Source: Vibrio rumoiensis 1S-45 (GTDB taxonomy: Bacteria > Pseudomonadota > Gammaproteobacteria > Enterobacterales > Vibrionaceae). From it: 64,000 bases of DNA. Of the stretch, positions 50,175-59,700 are shown piece after piece. The notes under the pieces were generated by a model that ran no database searches, had not been told where the DNA came from, and saw only the letters and a list, made by a program, of their open reading frames with translations. The stretch covers positions 17,165 to 81,164 of the forward strand of contig NZ_AJYK02000057.1 of the NCBI RefSeq assembly GCF_000286955.2, read 5' to 3'. A program made the position numbers and the translations under genes. Numbering within the stretch: position 1 is the first letter of the stretch; every line of letters begins with the position of its first letter.

Positions 50175-50474
50175 TTAAACTGCGTCTGCTTCGTCTTTAG
50201 GTTCTTCAGCCACGTCGGTTTTTTTCGCCTTCTTAGGCGTTGGTTTTCGTTTGGCGCCTAACGCGTATAGCACTTCTTCTTTATTCTGTGCAAGGTAAAG
50301 AGACAATTCTTCTTTCTTGTCATCTTCTTCAATGAGCTTGCTGTTTTCTAACAATGTGAAAAGCTCATCCGCCATATCTAACATCTTGTCATAAGCGTCA
50401 GCTTCAGCTTTGGAAGTGAAAGTCATCTTTTCTTCTCCGTTGCGTTCCACCACGTACTTGACGATTACAGCCAT
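50175..50474 (-). CDS. yebG: DNA-damage-inducible YebG family protein
   Basis: YebG is a small protein of unknown role that is LexA-regulated in E. coli. The 99-aa protein has the family core MAVIVKYVVERNGEEKMTFT, SKAEADAYDKMLDMADELFT and EDDKKEELSLYLAQNKEEVL, then a Lys/Glu-rich disordered tail. GAGGATAAC precedes the ATG. A half-conserved LexA-like box, CTGT-N8-AAAT on the minus strand (50506-50521), lies upstream; its right half is poor, so SOS control is plausible but unproven. Confidence 0.92.
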   Translation of the reverse strand: MAVIVKYVVERNGEEKMTFTSKAEADAYDKMLDMADELFTLLENSKLIEEDDKKEELSLYLAQNKEEVLYALGAKRKPTPKKAKKTDVAEEPKDEADAV

Positions 50475-50505
50475 AGTTATCCTCGTGTGTGTTCTTGATA
50501 TATTA

Positions 50506-50521
50506 ATTTATTTTTATACAG
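50506..50521 (-). promoter_or_regulatory. Weak LexA-like half-site upstream of yebG
   Basis: Reading the minus strand, CTGTATAAAAATAAAT has a perfect left half (CTGTAT) of the SOS box CTGT-N8-ACAG, but AAAT instead of ACAG on the right. It lies 32-47 bp before the yebG ATG. Judged weak on its own; yebG being SOS-controlled in E. coli is the only reason to list it. Confidence 0.25.
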
Positions 50522-50693
50522 GTATTTTCTTTGATTTCAATAACAACTAGTTATGTCTACGTTACTTTCAATGACCAATACTACCACATGTAATCTATTA
50601 TCTTTTTATAATGGCAATGTTGATCTCACTTTAGATTGGCATTGCCTTTTGTTATCAACCTTACAATCGCCTTATTTTCTATTACCGATGAAG

Positions 50694-51596
50694 TTACTTG
50701 GGTATAGATATTTCCCAATCCGTACAAAACCTCATAAAGCTTTTTAATAAAGGGCTTTGATACTTTTCTTTGTGAACTAACAACCAGAAACGGCGCGACA
50801 TATTCAATGGTAGTGATAACACCATGACACGGTTATCTTGAATGGCGGACTGGGCAGCTAATTGTGATAAACAGGCAAGCCCAAGATTGGCTGCGGTGGC
50901 ATTTAAAATTGCTTCGGTGGTGTTGAGCTGAAAGGATTCCGTCCAAATTTCAATTCTTGGTGCGATAGTACGCAGGAAGAACTCACGAGAACCAGAACCA
51001 GCTTCCCTTAGAAGCCATTGGCTATTTTCTAAATCGGTGATGTGAATGTCTTTTTTGTTGGCTAAAGGATGATCCGTAGAGCAAACCACGCACATTTCAT
51101 CTTGATTCCAAGGTTGCATGAATAGTTGATCAGATTGTATTTTCCCTTCGATTAATCCGATATCTAACTCGTAATCCATTAGCTTTTGGCAGATTAACGA
51201 GGTATTTGAAATAAATAAGCTTTGCTGTGTATGTTGCGATTCTTGGCGAAAATCGCGTAATAAATAAGGCACGACTTGGTTGCCTATGGTGTCGCTAGCC
51301 CCTATTTTTAATAGTCCATGTAACGCTTGTTCAGCTTGAAACATGTGGTGTAAATCGTCACTGCGGTGGAGTAATTCATCGGCAAGTGGCAATAAACGTT
51401 TGCCTTCTTGATTGAGTATTAAGCGGTTGTTTACGCGATCAAACAATACATGCCCAAGCTGCTTTTCCAGTTCACCTAAAGACAAACTTACAGCGGCTTT
51501 GGATAGAAACAGTTTTTCAGCCGAAGCGGTTAAGGTTTTATGTTGAGTAATGCTGGTGAAAACTTTGAGCTGTTTTAAGGTGATATTGGTCGCCAT
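50694..51596 (-). CDS. LysR-family transcriptional regulator
   Basis: This 300-aa LysR regulator has an N-terminal winged helix-turn-helix (MATNITLKQLKVFTSITQHK, LTASAEKLFLSKAAVSLSLG) and a C-terminal periplasmic-binding-like effector domain (LLKIGASDTIGNQVVPYLLR and onward). The start at 51596 has GGGGA upstream; a start 9 codons earlier is less likely. It is divergent from the TDT transporter gene, with 140 bp between starts containing a perfect inverted repeat, so it probably controls that transporter and itself. Confidence 0.92.
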   Translation of the reverse strand: MATNITLKQLKVFTSITQHKTLTASAEKLFLSKAAVSLSLGELEKQLGHVLFDRVNNRLILNQEGKRLLPLADELLHRSDDLHHMFQAEQALHGLLKIGASDTIGNQVVPYLLRDFRQESQHTQQSLFISNTSLICQKLMDYELDIGLIEGKIQSDQLFMQPWNQDEMCVVCSTDHPLANKKDIHITDLENSQWLLREAGSGSREFFLRTIAPRIEIWTESFQLNTTEAILNATAANLGLACLSQLAAQSAIQDNRVMVLSLPLNMSRRFWLLVHKEKYQSPLLKSFMRFCTDWEISIPK

Positions 51597-51655
51597 CAAT
51601 AATTTCCCCAGGATGTTTTGCAATGAATGGAAAGTTGTTTAATTAAACTTGACGC

Positions 51656-51686
51656 TTGTTTTGTATAATTAGATATATCAAAACAA
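51656..51686. promoter_or_regulatory. Perfect inverted repeat in the LysR/TDT divergent promoter
   Basis: TTGTTTTG (51656-51663) and CAAAACAA (51679-51686) form perfect 8-bp arms around a 15-bp AT-rich spacer. The size and spacing suit a LysR-type recognition site. A -10 TATAAT at 51697-51702 would place its centre about 38 bp upstream of the transporter start point. Confidence 0.55.
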
Positions 51687-51736
51687 TATGCAAGAATATA
51701 ATAGCCTCATTAAGAAATGGTTGTTGTGAGGCAATG

Positions 51737-52711
51737 ATGAAAAGAACAGTGAAAAGTATTGTCAGTGATATTCCTACGCCAATTGCTGGATTAGCGTTAG
51801 GTATCGCTAGCCTAGGGTGGAGTTGGGAAAATGCGGCTCCACTGCACGGTTATGGTCAATGGTTTGCCGCTGCCATTGCTTCGGTTGTTTTAGTGCTTTT
51901 GGCGGTTAAATTTCTTTTTCATCGTCAATTACTCGCACAAGATTTAGCGCACCCTGTCGTGGGAAGCGTTGTGCCTACTTTTGCTATGGCCACTATGGTG
52001 GTATCAAGTTCACTCGGTCATTTTTACCCGCAGATAGGAGACGCTTTGTGGCTGTTCGCTGTGGCTTTGCATATTGGTTTTTTGGTGACTTTTATTTATC
52101 ACCGCGCCAAAGCATTTGAAGTACACCATATGGTGCCAAGTTGGTTTGTACCACCCATTGGTATCATCGTGGCGGATGTTTCTTTTTCAGGTAACCCGAG
52201 TTTAGTTTTGGTCGCGCAAGCGGTATTGATGTTTGGTATTGCCGCTTATGCCATTATGCTGCCTGTTATGATTTACCGTTTTATCTTCTGCCAACAAGTT
52301 CCAGATGCAGCTAAACCGACATTAGCGATTATGGCTGCGCCAGCAAGTCTTTCATTAGCGGGTTACTTAACCGTGGCTTCGGAACCTTCTATTTTATTGG
52401 TGATGGTGTTAATGACGATTGCGGTTTTGATGACAAGCTTGATCTACCTTTCATTTTTAACCTTATTGAAACTACCATTTAGCCCAGGCTACGCTGCATT
52501 TACCTTCCCAATGGTGATTGGAGCCACCGCTTTATTTAAAACCGCGCATTGGATGGCGAGTATTGATTTGTTAGCCGTGTATGCAAGCTCTATTTATGCA
52601 CTTGCAGTGGTTGAGCTGGTGGTTGCAAGTATTGTTGTGGTTTATGTAGCTTACCGTTATTGGCTGTTTTTCAAGCCAAGCGGTGAGCTAAATCAAGCGG
52701 TGGTTGCGTAA
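51737..52711 (+). CDS. TDT/SLAC1-family transporter (TehA-like)
   Basis: This 324-aa inner-membrane protein has about ten hydrophobic helices and the family's features: IPTPIAGLALGIASLGWSWE at the N-terminus, ALHIGFLVTFIYHRAKAFEV, WFVPPIGIIVADVSFSGN and FPMVIGATALFK. It belongs to the tellurite-resistance/dicarboxylate transporter (TDT) family that includes TehA and SLAC1 anion channels. The substrate is unknown. I chose the second of two adjacent ATGs (51737) because GAGG lies 5 nt before it. Regulation by the divergent LysR gene is likely. Confidence 0.88.
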   Translation: MKRTVKSIVSDIPTPIAGLALGIASLGWSWENAAPLHGYGQWFAAAIASVVLVLLAVKFLFHRQLLAQDLAHPVVGSVVPTFAMATMVVSSSLGHFYPQIGDALWLFAVALHIGFLVTFIYHRAKAFEVHHMVPSWFVPPIGIIVADVSFSGNPSLVLVAQAVLMFGIAAYAIMLPVMIYRFIFCQQVPDAAKPTLAIMAAPASLSLAGYLTVASEPSILLVMVLMTIAVLMTSLIYLSFLTLLKLPFSPGYAAFTFPMVIGATALFKTAHWMASIDLLAVYASSIYALAVVELVVASIVVVYVAYRYWLFFKPSGELNQAVVA

Positions 52712-52800
52712 CAATCACAAGTAACCCGATAAAGTATTCAATCTAACTAAGCACTTATGCTAATCTGAATTTTACCTAAGCCCAGCAGCGTGAGTGCCTT

Positions 52801-55800
52801 GTGTTTACCCTCTACCATTCAAATCAAGTTGATGTATTAAAGTCTTTATTAGTCGAGCTGATTCGACTAAACCCACTTGAAAATCCTTTTGAAGCCGAGC
52901 AGATCTTGGTGCAAAGCCCGGGTATGTCTCAATGGTTAAAAATGGAAATGGCCAATGAATTTGGCGTGGCGGCTAATCTTGAGTTTCCTCTTCCTGCGAC
53001 TTTTATTTGGAATGTATTTACCGATGTTTTAAGTGATGTTCCAAAACGCAGTGCATTTAATAAAGAAGCCATGACGTGGAAGTTAATGCACTTATTACCT
53101 CCTTTATTGGATACGCCAGAATTTTTGCCGCTTAAACGTTACTTGGAGGACGATGATGATCAATCCAAGCGTTATCAGCTTTCAGAGAAAATTGCGGATA
53201 TTTTCGATGGTTACTTAGTGTATCGCCCTGAATGGATAGCCGCTTGGGAAGCCGGTGAAACGGTTGAGGAACTTAAAGGTGAACACCCTTGGCAGCCGAT
53301 TTTATGGCAAGCATTGTATGATCAAACGGTGAGCTTAGGGCAATCGCCTTATCATCGCGCCAATTTATATGAACATTTTATTGATACGCTCGACAGCTTT
53401 GTCGGTAATTTGGTTGAAACGACTCATTTACCGAAACGTTTATTTGTATTTGGTATTACGGCTCTCCCTCCTCGTTATATGGATGCTTTGCATGCGCTAG
53501 GCGATCATATTGATGTGCATCTAATGTTCACTAACCCATGCCGTTATTATTGGGGAGATGTGCGTGACCGTAAATATTTATCTAAATTAGCGGCTCAAAC
53601 TCGTCAGCACATGAGTTGGGTGGAAGATCATTCTGAATATACGGGTGATACAGCCTTACTTAAAGGGACGATTGAACAAAACGAAGTGCCTGAATATCTA
53701 CAGCTTCACACTAAGGATGCCATCGGTAATAGCTTATTGGCCTCGATGGGGAAATTGGGGCGCGATAACCTGTATTTACTTTCGCAACTTGAAGCGAATG
53801 AGATTGATGCCTTTGTCGATATTGATAGCCAAGGATTATTACAACAAATTCAGGCAGATATTCTGGAATTGCGTGAGCATCAAGATGATCAACAATCATT
53901 GCATACCAGTGAATATAAGCCGGTTATTGAAGAAAATGACACTACTCTACAATTGCATATTTGCCATAGTCCAATGCGCGAAGTGGAAGTGTTGCATGAT
54001 CGCTTGCTGGCCATGTTTGATGCCGATCCAACGCTCAAACCACGCGATATCATCGTCATGGTGGCAGATATCAATGCTTATAGTCATGCCATTCAAGCCG
54101 TCTTTGGGAATGCGCCGGGCGAGCGTTTTATTCCGTTCTCTATTTCCGATCGCAGTGTTGACCAAGAAAACCCCATTCTGCAAGCCTTTATGCGCTTGCT
54201 TTCTTTGCCTCGTCGTCGTTGCCAAGCTTCAGAGATCTTAGAATTATTAGAAGTACCCGCAGTGATGTCGCGTTTTGGTATGGATGATAAAGAATTTGAA
54301 CGAGTATCGCTGTGGGTGCAGCAAGTTGGCATTCGCTGGGGGTTAGATGAAAATACGTCGCTCGATTTATCTTTACCACGCCAGCAACAAAATACGTGGT
54401 TATTTGGTATTGAACGGATGTTGCTTGGTTATGCCATGCCGGAAGAGCTAGGCTTATTTGAATGTGGTGATGAGATCATCGCCGCTTTTGATGAAGTTCA
54501 AGGAATGGACGCTGAACTGGCCGGTAAATTGGCTGAGTTTGTTCGTGCCTTGCAAGTTTACCGCGATCGTTTATCCCACACCCATACCTTTAATACTTGG
54601 CAGAACTATCTATTGGAATTGCTAGAGGACTTCTTCGTTGTTGATTTAGAAGGGGAGGTGGTCCTGGGTTCAATTCGTCAATGCTTGCATCAATTAAGTG
54701 AGCAATTGAAAGATGCGGCAATCGGTACTAATGAAGAATTCTCTCCTAAAGTGCTTGAGCAGTATTTGCAAAATCATCTATCGAATGCCCGAGTTAGTCA
54801 GCGCTTTTTAGCCGGACAAGTGAATTTTTGTACCTTAATGCCGATGCGTTCAATACCTTTCAAAGCGGTATGTTTACTCGGTATGAATGATGGTTTATAT
54901 CCAAGAACGGTTGCCCCTGAAGGGTTTGATTTAATTAATGGCCGAACTCGAGCCGGTGACCGTTCACGCCGAGATGATGATCGTTACCTCTTTCTTGAAG
55001 CTTTATTATCTGCTCAGCAATATTTGTACATCAGTTATGTCGGGCGTTCTATTCAAGATAACAGCGAGCAAGAACCCTCGGTGTTAGTGGCAGAATTATT
55101 AGAATACTGCCAGCAAAACTATGCGCTAAAAGGGTATGAAAATCAGCCGAGTGATCAATCCGGACTCGCCTTGATTAACACTTTTACCCATGCGCATCCA
55201 TTAGTGCCATTTAGTACTCGAGCATTTGATGGTCGTGATCATGCGCTTTCAAGTTATGCCAAAGAATGGCTTCCAGCCGCGAAGCAATCAGACTTAGAGG
55301 TAAACCCGAGTGATGCACCTGATGATGCTATCCAAGCCTTCTTTCATCAACCATTAGAGCCATATCTAGCTCAATTGGAATTAGACAGTTCAGGCTATTA
55401 CCCGCTCGAATTACACGATCTGCAACGTTTTTGGCGTTTACCTGTGAAATATTTCTTTAACCGTCGATTAAAAACGTATTTCGACAGTCATCAGGTGATG
55501 TCGGCTCAGATTGATGATGAACCGTTTTTGGTTGCAGGATTAGAGAAGTATCAATTTGGTGAACAGCTTTTATCTCATTGGCTCAATATTTCAACCCAGC
55601 CTTGTTTAGCAGAATTTGACCAAACGGCACAAGCGTTTATAAAACAGCAGCACGCGCAAGGACAATTGCCGATCGCCAGTTTTGGTGACTTAGCGGCGGA
55701 TAGTTTATTAACCAGTGTGAAGCCATTGGCAGAAGCTTTGTTACCTTGGGTAGAGAACCCAAATTCAGACTTAGAAGTCATTCTAGATTTTGAATTGAAT

Positions 55801-56403
55801 ATAAGCGGGAAAACTCAAGCTCATCGTTTATCTGGATGGCTCACTGGCCACTACCAAAATGGGTTGGTGCGTTACCGAAATGGTGGTGTGCATAGTGTCA
55901 ATTTACTGAGTAACTGGATTGAGCACTTGTGTTTTAACGCAATGGGGCACCACAAATCGACTCAGCTTTTTGGTACGAGTAAAGGGCAAGTTCAGCATAT
56001 CCAACTGCAAGCACTGGATCAGCTACAAGCAAAGCAACACTTACAAACCTTAATTGAATTGTATTATCAAGGAATGGATTCACCGCTCTGGTTTGCACCT
56101 AAAACGGCCTTTGCAGGTATAGAGCAAGGTTATGATAAATATGGTGCGTGGGTTGGGTTTGAAGAAAACGAAGAAGGCCGAGAGGCGAAAGATAGCGCGC
56201 TGAATGCTATGTCGAAATGTTTTCATGATAGTTTCGGAAGCCCTGTATTGGGCGAAGGTCGAGAGACTTATATTCAACGAGTATGGAAAAAGTGGACGGA
56301 CAATGCCGGGTTAGCACTATTGGATTGCGCACAGCAGATTCTAAAGCCATTGCTTGATCACTGTAAAGATGCCAATTCGTCAGAAGAGAGTAATGAACAG
56401 TAA
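52801..56403 (+). CDS. recC: Exodeoxyribonuclease V subunit RecC
   Basis: RecC is the scaffold of the RecBCD helicase-nuclease; it splits the DNA strands and recognises Chi. The 1200-aa protein starts at GTG 52801 (MFTLYHSNQVDVLKSLL) after a GTGAG site. The N-terminal dead-helicase domain (ILVQSPGMSQWLKMEMANEF, LPATFIWNVF) lacks a P-loop, as expected. FCTLMPMRSIPFKAVCLLGM and RTRAGDRSRRDDDRYLFLEA, and the inactive nuclease-like C-terminal part, follow. It is somewhat longer than the E. coli protein (1122). A 315-bp gap separates it from recB; no ptrA lies between them. Confidence 0.96.
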   Translation: MFTLYHSNQVDVLKSLLVELIRLNPLENPFEAEQILVQSPGMSQWLKMEMANEFGVAANLEFPLPATFIWNVFTDVLSDVPKRSAFNKEAMTWKLMHLLPPLLDTPEFLPLKRYLEDDDDQSKRYQLSEKIADIFDGYLVYRPEWIAAWEAGETVEELKGEHPWQPILWQALYDQTVSLGQSPYHRANLYEHFIDTLDSFVGNLVETTHLPKRLFVFGITALPPRYMDALHALGDHIDVHLMFTNPCRYYWGDVRDRKYLSKLAAQTRQHMSWVEDHSEYTGDTALLKGTIEQNEVPEYLQLHTKDAIGNSLLASMGKLGRDNLYLLSQLEANEIDAFVDIDSQGLLQQIQADILELREHQDDQQSLHTSEYKPVIEENDTTLQLHICHSPMREVEVLHDRLLAMFDADPTLKPRDIIVMVADINAYSHAIQAVFGNAPGERFIPFSISDRSVDQENPILQAFMRLLSLPRRRCQASEILELLEVPAVMSRFGMDDKEFERVSLWVQQVGIRWGLDENTSLDLSLPRQQQNTWLFGIERMLLGYAMPEELGLFECGDEIIAAFDEVQGMDAELAGKLAEFVRALQVYRDRLSHTHTFNTWQNYLLELLEDFFVVDLEGEVVLGSIRQCLHQLSEQLKDAAIGTNEEFSPKVLEQYLQNHLSNARVSQRFLAGQVNFCTLMPMRSIPFKAVCLLGMNDGLYPRTVAPEGFDLINGRTRAGDRSRRDDDRYLFLEALLSAQQYLYISYVGRSIQDNSEQEPSVLVAELLEYCQQNYALKGYENQPSDQSGLALINTFTHAHPLVPFSTRAFDGRDHALSSYAKEWLPAAKQSDLEVNPSDAPDDAIQAFFHQPLEPYLAQLELDSSGYYPLELHDLQRFWRLPVKYFFNRRLKTYFDSHQVMSAQIDDEPFLVAGLEKYQFGEQLLSHWLNISTQPCLAEFDQTAQAFIKQQHAQGQLPIASFGDLAADSLLTSVKPLAEALLPWVENPNSDLEVILDFELNISGKTQAHRLSGWLTGHYQNGLVRYRNGGVHSVNLLSNWIEHLCFNAMGHHKSTQLFGTSKGQVQHIQLQALDQLQAKQHLQTLIELYYQGMDSPLWFAPKTAFAGIEQGYDKYGAWVGFEENEEGREAKDSALNAMSKCFHDSFGSPVLGEGRETYIQRVWKKWTDNAGLALLDCAQQILKPLLDHCKDANSSEESNEQ

Positions 56404-56718
56404 AGAATTCGAAGAATAAAAAGAAAAGGCCGCCAGCAAATCGTTATCGTGTAGGGTGTTCGCTGGTCGGCCGAGGGTCGAGGAGACCGTTGTTTCTCAT
56501 TATTATTTTGATTTGGTAATGTTGGTTTGCATCGAATGATTGAGTGAACTCTAATTAGTCTTGATGCGGCACGGATAGTAAGACGAAGTGAATTAAAAAA
56601 ATGTGAGTTGATTCTCACATTGTGTTTCAAACTCAGTCAAAGCCAAATATCTGGCTGAAAGTGAGAATCGACTCACGAAAAAATCGGCTAAGCTCACGTT
56701 TAAACAGGATAAAAATCG
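56404..56718 (+). promoter_or_regulatory. Structured spacer between recC and recB
   Basis: The first part has a GGCCGCCAGC/GCTGG-T-CGGCC hairpin (56428-56437 and 56462-56472, one bulge). It has no T-run, so it is not a clear terminator. The second part has two 16-bp elements, GTGAGTTGATTCTCAC (56603-56618) and GTGAGAATCGACTCAC (56661-56676), that are inverted copies of each other with one mismatch. Each is also a palindrome on its own (GTGAG-N6-CTCAC). An AGCCA/TGGCT stem sits between them (56641-56656). No coding potential is evident. Confidence 0.6.
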
Positions 56719-59700
56719 ATGGCGCAAACACTGAACAGTATGACTTTTCCACTGCATGGGGCGAGATTAATTGAAGCATCGGCCGGTACCGGAAAAACGT
56801 TTACCATTGCGGCATTGTATCTACGTTTATTACTTGGGCATGGTCGAGATGGCGCAGCACATCAACAACCTTTAACGGTCGACCAAATTTTAGTGGTGAC
56901 CTTCACCGAAGCGGCAACTGCTGAACTACGGGGTCGAATTCGACGCCGTATCCATGAAGCTCGAATTGCATTTGCGCAAGGTGAAACCAACGATCCGGTT
57001 TTAGCGCCGTTATTAGCCAATGTTATAGCCAAAAGTGGCCAAAGAGAACTTGCGATTGAGACATTATTGCAAGCCGAACGGCAAATGGATGAAGCAGCGA
57101 TATTTACCATTCACGGTTTTTGCCAACGTATGCTCACCCAAAATGCATTTGAATCAGGCAGTCGTTTTCAAAATGAATTTATTACCGATGAAAGCCAAAT
57201 AAAACTGCAAGTTGTCAGTGATTATTGGCGTCGTCATTTTTATCCATTACCCAAAAGTTTAGCTGCCCAAATTCAAACGATCTGGAGCAGCCCTCACAGC
57301 TTGTTGTCTGAAATCGGCAATTATTTATCTGGGCCAGAATTATCGTTTCCAGCGATGAAATTGGATGTGGATTTAGTTGAGCTTCAACAGCAACACTTAC
57401 AACGTCTTGAGAAGGTCAAAACATTATGGAATGAAAGCCGTCATGATATGTTTAGTTTGATTGATGGTTCAGGTATTAAACGCAATCCATACAATAAAAC
57501 CCGTCTTCCTGCTTGGTTGGATGAAGTGCATCAATGGGCGCAAATGCCAACAACCGATGGTCAGATATCGGATAAATTAATCCGCTTTGCGCAAAGTACT
57601 TTAAATACCGCCACGGATACTAAAAAAGGCGATGTTGCTCAACATAAAGCTTTTGTTGCGATTGATGAGTTACTTGATAACCAGCCGAATTTTGAATTGA
57701 TTTTTAAATACCAAGCGATTCGTGGCTGTCGGCAGCTGCTTGCACTAGCCAAAGAACAGCAAGGACAGTTGTCATTCGATGATTTATTAAGTCAATTAGA
57801 ACGTGCGATAAATAGCGATAAAGATGGCCTGCTTACCGAGCGAATTCGCCAGCTTTATCCGGTGGCGATGATCGATGAATTTCAAGATACCGATCCTCAG
57901 CAATATCAAATTTTCCGTAATATTTATCTCAATCATGCTGACAATGGATGGTTCATGATCGGCGATCCCAAACAAGCTATTTATGGCTTTCGTGGTGCGG
58001 ATATCTTTACGTATATTCAAGCGCGTAATGAAGTAAACGATCATTACACATTGGGAACTAACTGGCGATCCAGCTCTGCTATGATCGACGGTGTGAACCA
58101 GATTTTTAGCTTTGCAGAACGCCCATTTCTTTATGATGAGGATATTCCCTTTTTGCCCGTTAATGCCAGTGATAACGCGGACAACATGCATTGGTTATTA
58201 GAAGGGGAAGCGCAGAGCGCCATTCAGTTTTGGCTACATGAAGATGACACTCATTTGCCGGTTTCTAGTGGCGATTATAACCAAGCGATGGCAAGCCACA
58301 CCGCGCATCAAATCCATCGTATTTTATCGGCATCTCAAAGCAATCAAGCGGTATTTATTGATAAAAAAGGTAGAGAAAAAGCCATTCAAGCCAGTGACAT
58401 TGCGGTGTTGGTTCGAACTGGCCGAGAAGGCAAGCAAATCAAACAAGCACTAGCGAAACAAGGGATTGCCAGTGTGTATTTGTCGAACCGTGACAGTGTG
58501 TTTGGTAGTGACGTTGCAAGTGATGTGCTCCGTTTGCTAGTAGCTGCATCTAACCCGAGTGATGAAGGCGCTTTACGAGCAATTCTTGCCAGTGATGTAT
58601 TTGCTCTTAATGCTCAAGAACTTGACCGGTTTAATACTGATGAAAATGCATGGGAAAACGTGGTCAACGAATTTGAAAGTTATCATGCATTGTGGTTACA
58701 ACGTGGTGTACTGCCGATGATCCGCGCGGTTATCAGTCAGCGTCATATTGCCGAACGTTGGTTGATGGAAATCAATGGAGAGCGCAAGCTTACTGATCTA
58801 TTGCATTTATCCGAATTGATTCAGCAAGCGAGTTTAACGTTAGAGGGTGAAAATGCACTGATCCGTTGGTTAGGCGAAAACATCGAGCAACCTGATGGTG
58901 AGATAGGCGATCAAACTCAACGTTTGGAATCTGAGCGTAATTTGGTGCAAATCATCACTATTCATAAATCAAAAGGTTTGGAATACGATTTAGTCTTCTT
59001 GCCATTTACGAGTAATTTTAGAGCCGCGAAAGTGGCGAAGTATTATCAAGAAGACAAAAAACAAACAGTGTTGGATCTCTCTAAGCCAGATGAAGGCTTA
59101 TCTCTGGCTGAAAAAGAGCGTTTAGCTGAAGATCTCCGTTTGTTGTATGTAGCGTTAACTCGGGCGGTATACGGCTGTTTTATTGGTATAGCGCCATTGA
59201 AAAAAGGCAATTCGAAAAAAGATGAATCGACTGCTCATCTAAGTGCATTAGGCTGTTTGTTGCAAAATCATCAAGCGTCGCCAGCCTCAGGTTTAAAGGC
59301 AGGGTGTGAGTCGTTGTTAAAGAAAGCATCAAGCATGTTAATTGCAGCTGAGCCTGCAATCCCGTCGCAACCTTATGTCCCGAGTGTAGAACAAAAGTTG
59401 AGTTTGAAAGCACTTGAATTGAAGGCAGCCATTGATCGCTCATGGCGCATGACCAGCTATTCGAGCTTGATAAAACAATCACATCAACCTCATGGGCATC
59501 AAGTTTTTGATGTTGCAGTTGATGTTGAATCTAACATCGACAGTGATGCTCAAGATGACAACGCTGTCAGCTCGGCATCTTCTATTGCGATGGAGGTTGG
59601 TAGTGACGTATTGGGCGATGAAATGACCGGTAGCGAAATGCTAGAGGCGAAAAACGTAGATCCATGGAACATGTTTGAATTTCCAAGAGGCGCGAGACCC

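Noticed and set aside
53645..54379. Several open frames on both strands within recC
   Set aside because: All are shadows of the recC frame. Their composition is unlike protein and there are no start signals.
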